DNA of 5,283 nucleotides, taken from Bacillota bacterium (GTDB lineage: Bacteria; Bacillota; Dethiobacteria; DTU022; UBA8154). Location: assembly GCA_003456095.1 (NCBI GenBank), contig DMPF01000180.1, forward strand, positions 1 through 5,283, written 5' to 3'. The notes beneath the pieces are model-generated. The model was not told the DNA's origin. It saw nothing but the letters and a program-made list of their open reading frames with translations, and searched no databases. Positions 1 to 5,243 of the stretch are shown one piece after another. Position 1 is the first letter of the stretch. Each line of letters opens with the position of its first letter. The position numbers were made by a program, and so were the translations under genes.

Positions 1-1
1 T

Positions 2-316
2 TTTCAAAACAATAACTTTGCCTACGCCGGCGAAAAGGATGGCATCCAGGTGACTTTATTGGAAAACAATTATATCAACCCATTTCGCCCCAATAGCTAC
101 GAGGCTACACTTGTGTATTTGATTCGGCAGCAGGGAGAGCTGACCATTCATACAGATCATCAAGTGCTCGGCCTTTTCTCCCAGGCAATATGGGATGAAG
201 TGTTCAAGAGCGCCGGAATAACCATGCAGAAAGCAACCCTGGATGGCATCTATGACAGGTATCTTCTAAATGACGGAGAGTATCCAATGATAATTTTCGT
301 GGGGCAAAAAGCATGA
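2..316 (+). CDS. Class I SAM-dependent methyltransferase, C-terminal part (5' end outside window)
   Basis: The frame is open from the left edge of the window to the TGA at 314-316, giving 104 residues of a longer protein. The GTG at 50 lies inside this open frame and is not preferred as the start. The visible part has the alternating strand and helix pattern of the C-terminal half of class I methyltransferases: a YEATLVYLIR strand, then TDHQVLGLFS, a helix (WDEVFKSAGI), and a last strand ending PMIIFVGQK. In small-molecule methyltransferases of this type the 'H..LGLFS...W...F..AG' segment followed by a terminal 'FVG.K' strand is common. The SAM-binding glycine motif would lie upstream and cannot be checked, and the substrate is unknown. 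The stop overlaps an ATG (ATGA at 313-316), but the frame behind that ATG soon runs antisense to the next gene. The gene converges with the helix-turn-helix gene on the other strand. Confidence 0.75.
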   Translation, partial: FQNNNFAYAGEKDGIQVTLLENNYINPFRPNSYEATLVYLIRQQGELTIHTDHQVLGLFSQAIWDEVFKSAGITMQKATLDGIYDRYLLNDGEYPMIIFVGQKA

Positions 317-342
317 TCGAAAAAGGCATGGCACAACGACTT

Positions 343-573
343 TCAAGCTTTTTTGTACTCGTTACAATAGTCACTCAAAACATAGTCAATCACCCAAATA
401 TTCGGAATGAAATAGGTGTGTCGAATGAAATAGTGTTTAACACAATTTTTCTTTAAAAGTTTCCGGGCGGTACGCTCCCCAATGCCTCCCAGCATTTTGC
501 AAAAATCCGGCAGCGTTACAACATCAGGAAAAGAGTCAAGCAGCTGTTCATAGTGCTTTCTTGATTTTCTCAT
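343..573 (-). CDS. Small helix-turn-helix DNA-binding protein, excisionase-like
   Basis: This 76-residue basic protein carries one small DNA-binding domain. Residues about 20-44 (TLPDFCKMLGG then IGERTARKLLKK) look like the helix-turn-helix of MerR/excisionase-type winged-helix proteins. They are followed by a short wing with the 'YFIPNIWVIDYVLS' pattern seen in small helix-turn-helix proteins of integrative elements in Clostridia. Proteins of this type usually bind the ends of an element and help excision, or regulate element genes. That role is inferred here from the fold and from the tRNA-Leu scar about 260 bases away. The ATG at 571-573 is supported by a GGGGAG ribosome binding site eight bases upstream, at 582-587 on the + strand. 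The ATG also overlaps the TGA of the preceding small reading frame by four bases, so the two were probably translationally coupled. The reading frame itself is intact. Confidence 0.7.
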   Translation of the reverse strand: MRKSRKHYEQLLDSFPDVVTLPDFCKMLGGIGERTARKLLKKNCVKHYFIRHTYFIPNIWVIDYVLSDYCNEYKKA

Positions 574-823
574 TGTATCAGCTCCCCAAAGATATTTGTC
601 AACGGCGGGGGGGCTTTTACAATAGTTTTTGTGGTTTTGCTTGTGCCGCCGGGCGTAAGGGATTCATAATCCTGAACAGGAGTATCCCTCCAATGTCCCG
701 CCAACGTGATTTTTTTCCTGCTAAACAGCAGGGATTCGGGAAGGTTGTATTCATCAGGTTTTAGGGTGGACGACGGCTAAGAAGTCCTCGTTTTACGGGC
801 TTTTTGGGGGGTGTAAGTTCCAA
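570..823 (-). pseudogene. Broken small reading frame of unknown function, upstream of and coupled to the helix-turn-helix gene
   Basis: On the - strand a TTG at 821-823 follows GGAGGG by six bases and opens a frame (MELTPPKKPVKRGLLSRRPP) that stops at 761-763. A second frame is open from 776 to the TGA at 570-572. It reads like a protein (KPDEYNLPESLLFSRKK, then ITLAGHWRDTPVQDYESL, ending IVKAPPPLTNIFGELIQ). Its stop overlaps the ATG of the helix-turn-helix gene as ATGA. A -1 change of frame between 764 and 776 would join the two into about 84 residues. I recognise no family. The case for a real gene is the stop/start overlap, the ribosome binding site and the balanced composition. The case against is the need for a frameshift and the lack of an ATG. 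A shorter version could start at an internal TTG in the second frame. It could be a decayed element gene, or the shift could be a sequencing error. Confidence 0.4.
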
Positions 824-837
824 TCGTATCCCTCCAA
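682..837. repeat. Pair of 12-base direct repeats beside the tRNA scar
   Basis: The motif GTATCCCTCCAA occurs at 682-693 and again at 826-837, with 144 bases between equivalent positions. The right copy runs into the first bases of the tRNA-Leu homology at 836. Tyrosine integrases and their excisionases bind short repeats near attachment sites, so these could be arm-type sites; this is inference. On the other strand the right copy contains the GGAGGG ribosome binding site of the broken small gene and the left copy lies inside that gene, so one or both may simply be coding or translational sequence. Confidence 0.35.
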
Positions 838-888
838 ATCCCTCGGGGTTTTAACCCCGTACCGGTTCAAGTCCGGTCTCCGGCACCA
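836..888 (+). pseudogene. 3' fragment of a tRNA-Leu gene, displaced attachment site (attR-like)
   Basis: The fragment reads in order as the 3' part of a class II tRNA. The end of the anticodon loop and its 3' stem is AAATCCC (836-842). A long variable arm follows (CGGGG 844-848, loop, CCCCG 855-859). Next is a paired T arm (ACCGG 861-865, loop TTCAAGT, CCGGT 873-877), then acceptor strand CTCCGGC (878-884), discriminator A (885) and encoded CCA (886-888). The long variable arm, discriminator A and general sequence fit tRNA-Leu with an NAA-type anticodon. The matching 5' acceptor strand (GCCGGAG), D arm and anticodon are absent, so it cannot make a tRNA. Such a 3' fragment without a 5' half is the typical far end of an element integrated into a tRNA gene. 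The intact tRNA-Leu should lie to the left, outside the window. Confidence 0.8.
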
Positions 889-1093
889 GATAATCGCACT
901 TTATGGCTTTCGTACCGACCAGTTGTCTTTTTGTTGTCCAAAATATTTGGCCACCTAACTTTATTATTAAATAAGAATAACTGCTTTTCTGATAATGGTT
1001 GAATATGAATTTTTTCATTCGACTGTTTGTCTTATTTGTGATATGCTTGCATCGGCGGTAACCTTCCTATAATTTTATAAAGGTGGTTAAAGT
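889..1093 (+). other. Non-coding leader between the tRNA scar and the decarboxylase operon
   Basis: I see no gene in these 205 bases. The stretch is AT-rich in its middle (about 955-1020). It contains a short dyad CCAAA-ATA-TTTGG (938-950), an imperfect dyad GTTGAAT...ATTCGAC (998-1023) and a promoter-like pair at 1047-1073. I could recognise no riboswitch, T-box or terminator hairpin. Confidence 0.5.
1047..1073 (+). promoter_or_regulatory. Candidate sigma-A promoter of the three-gene operon
   Basis: A perfect -10 hexamer TATAAT lies at 1068-1073. TTGCAT at 1047-1052 is a reasonable -35, but the spacer is only 15 bases; CTTGCA at 1046-1051 would give 16. Transcription would start near 1080, just before the ribosome binding site, leaving a very short leader. 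The imperfect dyad at 998-1023 lies upstream of the -35 and could bind a regulator. Confidence 0.4.
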
Positions 1094-2470
1094 ATGGGTC
1101 TTGTTAAAACAAAAGGCTTCGATTTGAATATGTGTATTGATTATTTGCGTGACAACAATGAACTGATAATCGTTAAACGTAAAGTTGACCCCAAGTTTGA
1201 AGTTGCAGGGATCGCCAGCAGGTATGAGGGGAAAAAGCCGGTGCTGTTTCAAAACATAAAAGGCGCTGGCTTCTCAGTCTTTACCGGCCTTTATTGGAAC
1301 CGGCAAACCTTGGCTGGTATTTTTGGTACCACCACTGCTGAGCTGTCCGGCCTGATCAGAAATGCGGTTATGCAATGGCAGAAGGAGCCTATAGAGCCAG
1401 TGGTAGTAAACGCTGCTCCAGCACCTGCCAATGAAGTGATTATGGCTGAGCCCGACCTTAGTTTGCTGCCTGTCCCCACACATTTTACTGAAGACGGCGG
1501 GCCTTATTTTCTTTCTTCTGTCGTTATAGCCCGCGATCCTGATACGGGTATTCACAATGCTTCTGTTAACAGGTTAATGGTAACAGGTTCAAAAAGGCTT
1601 ACCATGTTGATGGATATGGGCAGACATCTGAGAGATTACTATGAAAGGGCGGAGGCCCGTGGTGAGCCACTGCAAATCACAATTAATAATGGGGTTGATC
1701 CTGCTGTGCACATTGCGTCACTGGTTCCCGCGGCAACCGTCCCCATCCATAAGAACGAACTGGGTATAGCCAGTGAATTGCTGGGCAGGCCACTTGAACT
1801 TTTACGCTCGCAATCAGTTGAGGTCGAAGGTATAGCAAATTCACAGTTTATTATTGAAGGAAAAATTTTACCGAATGAGCGGGAACCGGAAGGTCCGTGC
1901 GCAGAAGTGGCAGGTTATTATGCAGTGCGTGCGAACCGTTATGTTGTTGAGGTGACAGCCATCACACACCGTAAAGATGCCGCTTTTCACACAATCCTAC
2001 CGGGTAAAGAGGTGTACAACAGCGCTGGATTGATGGGTGAGGCTAGTGTTTGCGCACTTGTTCAATCCCAGGTCCCAGAGGTGCTCAACATTCATTTTCC
2101 CCACGGAGGCTGTGGTTTTTACCAGGCAGTTGTGCAGCTAGAAAAGAAAGGGGAAGGTTCTCAGAAAAATGCCATACTGGCTACTTTTGCGGCTTTTCCC
2201 TCCCTGCGTATTGTGATCGCTATTGACAGTGACGTGGATATTTATAACCATGAAGATGTAATGTGGGCAATATCTACCAGGCTTGATCCCGACAGAGGCA
2301 TTGTAACCATTAAGGATGCCCGTGGCCATGAGCTGAACCCAATGACGAAAAATGGCGTGGGAACCAAGATTGGAATAGACGCAACGGCCCCTTATCCCAA
2401 ACCATACGGTTTCAGAAGAGCTAGGGCCGCTAACGTATCTCTGGATAAATTGCGCTTACCCATACTTTAA
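1094..2470 (+). CDS. UbiD-family prenylated-FMN-dependent decarboxylase
   Basis: This 458-residue protein has the normal length of UbiD-family (de)carboxylases. These cytoplasmic enzymes use prenylated FMN, made by a UbiX-type prenyltransferase, to remove or add CO2 on aromatic or alpha,beta-unsaturated acids. The family's catalytic Glu-Arg-Glu set is present: Arg160 in NASVNRLMVTG, and Glu266 and Glu271 in REPEGPCAEVAGYY. The FMN/metal-binding stretch EDGGPYFLSS (133-142) and the C-terminal signature DSDVDIYNHEDVMWAISTR (378-396) are also present. Position 269 is Cys where relatives usually have Phe. AAAGGTGG (1079-1086) stands seven bases before the ATG and supports this start. It is the first gene of an apparent operon with a dehydrogenase and a flavin oxidoreductase. 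The substrate is unknown: family members act on phenolic acids, polyprenyl-hydroxybenzoate, phthaloyl-CoA and others. No UbiX gene is in view. Confidence 0.9.
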   Translation: MGLVKTKGFDLNMCIDYLRDNNELIIVKRKVDPKFEVAGIASRYEGKKPVLFQNIKGAGFSVFTGLYWNRQTLAGIFGTTTAELSGLIRNAVMQWQKEPIEPVVVNAAPAPANEVIMAEPDLSLLPVPTHFTEDGGPYFLSSVVIARDPDTGIHNASVNRLMVTGSKRLTMLMDMGRHLRDYYERAEARGEPLQITINNGVDPAVHIASLVPAATVPIHKNELGIASELLGRPLELLRSQSVEVEGIANSQFIIEGKILPNEREPEGPCAEVAGYYAVRANRYVVEVTAITHRKDAAFHTILPGKEVYNSAGLMGEASVCALVQSQVPEVLNIHFPHGGCGFYQAVVQLEKKGEGSQKNAILATFAAFPSLRIVIAIDSDVDIYNHEDVMWAISTRLDPDRGIVTIKDARGHELNPMTKNGVGTKIGIDATAPYPKPYGFRRARAANVSLDKLRLPIL

Positions 2471-2475
2471 TAAAT

Positions 2476-2491
2476 AAAGGGTGTGTGGAAA
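2476..2491 (+). promoter_or_regulatory. Ribosome binding site that fixes the dehydrogenase start at ATG 2492
   Basis: AAAGGGTG at 2476-2483 is nine bases before ATG 2492 when counted from the end of AAAGGG. The alternative in-frame GTG at 2483 lies inside this site and would have no spacing, so the ATG three codons downstream is preferred. Confidence 0.6.
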
Positions 2492-3454
2492 ATGGATGAT
2501 ATAATTATCGTAGGTCCGGGGAGGATGTGTGTTGGCATAGCTGTGGCACTAGTTCAATATGATTATAGTGTTACGATTGTAGATACCAAGCATAGAAACC
2601 CTGGAGAAGAAGGCATCTCATTAAAAAAGGCGGAAAGGGACATCCGTTTTAATCTTGAACTGTTGAACAAATTGGGAAGGATAAAGAAACCGCTTGACAG
2701 CATGATGTCAAAAATTCGTACCCGGAGTGGATTGGGGGACGGGCCTCTTCCCGCCCGGTTTATTTTTGAGACCCTTCCGGAGGATCCGGAGATCAAAAAA
2801 ATGTTTTATGCCGGGTTAGGGAACTTTCTGGATGACAATACGAATACGGTTGTCGCATCAGCCACTTCAACGATCAGTCTTGATTTATTCCAGGAGCAGT
2901 TTGCAAAACCGGAAAACCTGATTATTGCCCATTGGCTAAATCCCGCTTTTATTATACCTCTGGTGGAAGTGGCCATCAACGATAAGACATCACAAAGCGC
3001 CATCAACATCACTATGGAACTTTTGAGGAAGGCAGGAAAAACCCCCGTGTTATGTAAAAACAGCCCAGGGTTTATCGTGCCTCGTATTCAAACCGCAGCC
3101 ATGAATGAAGCGGTCCGTATCTATGAAGAAAATGTTGCTTCCGTGGAGGATATCGATATTGCCATCAAAAAGGGCTTTGGATTTAGACTGAGCGTGTTGG
3201 GGCTGATCGAATTTATTGATCTGGGTGGTGTGGATATTCTTTATTTTGCCGGAATGTACCTTTCAAAAACGCTGGGCCAACCCCAATTTATTCCACCTCT
3301 GAGCACAAAAGAAAAAATGGATAAAAATGAAATCGGGCCAAAAACTGGTAAGGGCTATTATAACTACGAAGGTGTTGATATGGACGTCCTGCTGGAAGAG
3401 AAGTACAGGGCATTTTTCAAAATGCTTGATCTCGTAAACAAAGAAAAAGAGTAA
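2492..3454 (+). CDS. NAD-dependent 3-hydroxyacyl-CoA dehydrogenase-like protein
   Basis: This 320-residue protein has two domains. The N-terminal Rossmann fold (about 1-185) opens with GPGRMCVG (residues 8-15), a GxGxxxxG dinucleotide motif. An Asp at 31 ending the second strand indicates NAD rather than NADP. The catalytic His and Glu of the family are present (His147 in AHWLNP, Glu159 in LVEV), and Ser126 in ATSTIS. The C-terminal domain has NSPGFIVPRIQ, then GFGFRLSVLG...EFIDLGG and the late TGKGYYNYEG (285-294). Two usually conserved Asn are replaced: the one before TS is Ala124, and that of 'FIVNR' is Pro197. The length and the GFGFRL..LG..E pattern are nearer to the beta-hydroxyacid/lambda-crystallin branch than to the roughly 285-residue butyryl-CoA enzymes, so the substrate need not be a CoA ester. 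It likely oxidises or reduces a 3-hydroxy intermediate in the same pathway as its neighbours. The gap to the decarboxylase gene is 21 bases. Confidence 0.8.
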   Translation: MDDIIIVGPGRMCVGIAVALVQYDYSVTIVDTKHRNPGEEGISLKKAERDIRFNLELLNKLGRIKKPLDSMMSKIRTRSGLGDGPLPARFIFETLPEDPEIKKMFYAGLGNFLDDNTNTVVASATSTISLDLFQEQFAKPENLIIAHWLNPAFIIPLVEVAINDKTSQSAINITMELLRKAGKTPVLCKNSPGFIVPRIQTAAMNEAVRIYEENVASVEDIDIAIKKGFGFRLSVLGLIEFIDLGGVDILYFAGMYLSKTLGQPQFIPPLSTKEKMDKNEIGPKTGKGYYNYEGVDMDVLLEEKYRAFFKMLDLVNKEKE

Positions 3455-3481
3455 TAATCTGAATGAATAGCATATGCTGTT

Positions 3482-3494
3482 GGAGGTGGTATTG
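3482..3494 (+). promoter_or_regulatory. Strong ribosome binding site that sets a TTG start at 3495
   Basis: GGAGGTGG at 3482-3489 is close to the ideal anti-16S complement, and its GGAGG core is eight bases from TTG 3495. The in-frame ATG at 3474 lies upstream of this site with no site of its own. The protein family begins at DPIFFRGFIG, right after the TTG. The ATG would add seven residues encoded by the ribosome binding site itself. Confidence 0.75.
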
Positions 3495-5243
3495 TTGGAT
3501 CCGATTTTTTTCCGTGGCTTTATCGGCGAACTGGAACTGGAAAACAGGATCGTAATGCCGGCGATTAAGACCGGTTTTTTTGATGAAACCGGCGGAGCAA
3601 ATGAGCGTTATCTGGACTTTTTGGAGGCGCGTGCAAAGGGCGGCGCTGCCCTGGTTATCGTCGAAGCGTTCAGCGATAACCTGATTAATCTGTGGGAAAT
3701 GGAGGAAAGGTTTTCCCTGCATGAATTAGCAGGAAGGATTCATACAGCCGGAGCCAGGATTGCCCTGCAATTAAGTAGGGCCACGGGTAAACAGGAAGTC
3801 CCGCAAAACTTGAAGAACTGTCAGACGGAAGAGATGCAAGGGCTCATCCGTGTAGCAGAGGCTGCCGCCGCCGCCGGGTTTGATGCCCTGGAAGTCCAGG
3901 GGGAATGTTGCGGCAAAATGACAGCTGACCCTGTTCTCCGGGATTATTACATAAATTTGTTAGCATTTCTTGAAAAAAAGGTAAAATTGCCCCTGATTTA
4001 CCGTTTAGGCACAATGGAAAGCGTTCCCCTTGATGAGGTACTGCATATATGCAGGGTTGTGGAACTGGCAGGTGCCGCTGCCGTCCACATTCCTGTCGAT
4101 CCTTACCAAACTCTTGAGCCACCCGGTTTTTTAGTCCCCCTTTGTGCGGCAGTAAAAAAAGCGGTCAGGATTCCGGTTATCGCGGCCGGCAGGATTAATC
4201 GTCCCGAATTGGCGGCGGAGATACTGAAGCACGGCGCCGCTGATTTTATCAGCATGGGTAGGGCCCTCCTGGCAGATCCGGAATTTCCCCGCAAGACAGA
4301 GGAGGGCCGCCTGGAGGAAATCAGGCCTTGTATTGGCTGCAATGAAGGATGCATCAACCACTACATGGCTGGAGAACCAATTACCTGCTTGCAGAATCTC
4401 GCGGTGGGAAGAGAAAGGGAGTTGTCAAATCTGCCCGTGGTTCAGCAACCAAAAAGCATTCTGGTGGTAGGCGGTGGCCCGGCTGGTATGACGGCGGCAA
4501 AGTATCTGGCCAAACGGGGACATCGCGTCAGGCTGGCGGAGAAATTACCACAGCTGGGAGGCCAGATCAATATTGCCGCCCTTGTCCCGGGAAAACAGGA
4601 TTACCGTTTTATTGTTACGTGTTTGGCAGAAGAACTTTCTTCCAGCGGGGTGGAAATTTTGCCGCTTACGTCTTCTATAAAAAAATGCCTGCTTGAGGAA
4701 GAAGTTCCCAATGTGCTCGTAGTAGCCACTGGTTCCGGGGCAAAAAAACTGCCTGTGTTGCATGGACTTACCGTGCCGGTGTTTACAGCAAGGGATCTGA
4801 TAATATCCGACTTCTCCATTGATGGTGGACAGGTAGTGGTTATCGGCGCCGGTCTTTTGGGATTGGAAACTGCCTATTTCCTGGCAACGCGGGGAAAAAA
4901 TGTGATTGTGGTTGAACAGGAACAGGAAATTGTCCGGGACAGTGCTCCGGTTTATATAGACCATCTGCTAAAAAAACTTGAAGACGGCGGAGTGAAAATT
5001 CTGACCGGGACGGCAGTTTTAGGCGGAGAAGGAATAGTAATTAAATTGCACGATTTACGGTCAGGGGAAACGACGGATATATTTGCCGCAGGCGGTGTCG
5101 TGGTGGCTGTAGGGTCGGACCCGGTTTGTCCTGAAGAATTGCAAGGGCGAAATGACAAACTGCATCTGATCGGTGACGCCCGTCTGCCTGGCAAAATCCT
5201 CGACGCCATGGAAGACGCATTGGCGCTTGCTTTAAGGCTTTAA
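3495..5243 (+). CDS. FMN/4Fe-4S/FAD oxidoreductase related to 2,4-dienoyl-CoA reductase (old yellow enzyme family), divergent active site
   Basis: From the TTG start this is 582 residues in the FadH/2-enoate reductase layout. An FMN TIM barrel (1 to about 310) has NRIVMP (17-22), AAGR (230-233) and SMGRALLADP (253-262). Cys279, 282, 286 and 298 (CIGCNEGC...C) would bind a 4Fe-4S cluster. An FAD Rossmann domain starts at GGGPAG (326-331), an NAD(P)H fold at GAGLLG (451-456), and a closing FAD motif is IGDA (559-562). Such cytoplasmic enzymes pass electrons from NAD(P)H through FAD and the cluster to FMN and reduce a C=C bond. It is shorter than the roughly 640-670 residues usual for relatives. 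The segment after FDALEVQGE lacks the 'GYL...' tyrosine stretch and the following 'TDxxGG' loop, and the later 'WHE' histidine segment is replaced by DPYQT. The fold and cofactors are clear, but the reaction is not. It is the third operon gene, 40 bases after the dehydrogenase; no terminator is visible after its stop. Confidence 0.85.
   Translation: MDPIFFRGFIGELELENRIVMPAIKTGFFDETGGANERYLDFLEARAKGGAALVIVEAFSDNLINLWEMEERFSLHELAGRIHTAGARIALQLSRATGKQEVPQNLKNCQTEEMQGLIRVAEAAAAAGFDALEVQGECCGKMTADPVLRDYYINLLAFLEKKVKLPLIYRLGTMESVPLDEVLHICRVVELAGAAAVHIPVDPYQTLEPPGFLVPLCAAVKKAVRIPVIAAGRINRPELAAEILKHGAADFISMGRALLADPEFPRKTEEGRLEEIRPCIGCNEGCINHYMAGEPITCLQNLAVGRERELSNLPVVQQPKSILVVGGGPAGMTAAKYLAKRGHRVRLAEKLPQLGGQINIAALVPGKQDYRFIVTCLAEELSSSGVEILPLTSSIKKCLLEEEVPNVLVVATGSGAKKLPVLHGLTVPVFTARDLIISDFSIDGGQVVVIGAGLLGLETAYFLATRGKNVIVVEQEQEIVRDSAPVYIDHLLKKLEDGGVKILTGTAVLGGEGIVIKLHDLRSGETTDIFAAGGVVVAVGSDPVCPEELQGRNDKLHLIGDARLPGKILDAMEDALALALRL

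Larger units (their letters stand above)
343..888. mobile_element. Right-hand end of a tRNA-Leu-integrated element, or its remnant
   Basis: This stretch holds an excisionase-like gene, a damaged small gene in front of it, a repeated 12-base motif and, at the right edge, the tRNA-Leu 3' fragment that marks the integration boundary. By the usual geometry of tRNA integration the element lies on the side where the fragment lacks its 5' half, here the left. The right boundary is therefore well supported, but the left boundary is not visible. The methyltransferase may be cargo of the element, or host DNA brought next to it by deletion. No integrase, relaxase or other mobility gene is in the window, so the type of element (integrative conjugative element, prophage or genomic island) is open. 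Confidence 0.5.

Noticed and set aside
561..764. A + strand reading frame of 67 codons
   Set aside because: It is antisense to the better-supported - strand small gene, has no ribosome binding site, and its composition is not protein-like.
764..776. Programmed -1 ribosomal frameshift in the small - strand gene
   Set aside because: The bases around the frame change (CCACCCTAAAAC on the - strand) do not form a standard X-XXY-YYZ slippery heptamer, so a simple deletion or sequencing error is more likely.
574..888. Group I intron splitting a tRNA-Leu(UAA) gene, as in cyanobacteria
   Set aside because: An intron would need the 5' half of the tRNA (acceptor, D arm, anticodon) upstream. I found no GCCGGAG strand or D arm, and the space holds a - strand reading frame instead.
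938..950. CCAAA-ATA-TTTGG as a terminator or operator
   Set aside because: The stem is only five base pairs with no T tract after it, and nothing ties it to a gene.
3469..3478. Perfect 10-base palindrome AGCATATGCT before the oxidoreductase gene
   Set aside because: It is short, has no loop or following T run, and lies just before a ribosome binding site; chance is sufficient as an explanation.
4349..4696. A 115-codon + strand reading frame in another phase
   Set aside because: It overlaps the oxidoreductase gene out of frame and is very rich in Gly and Arg, as expected for a shadow of the glycine-motif region.
4545..4964. A 139-codon - strand reading frame
   Set aside because: It lies wholly inside the oxidoreductase gene, antisense to its well-matched FAD and NAD(P)H domains; it has no recognisable domain.
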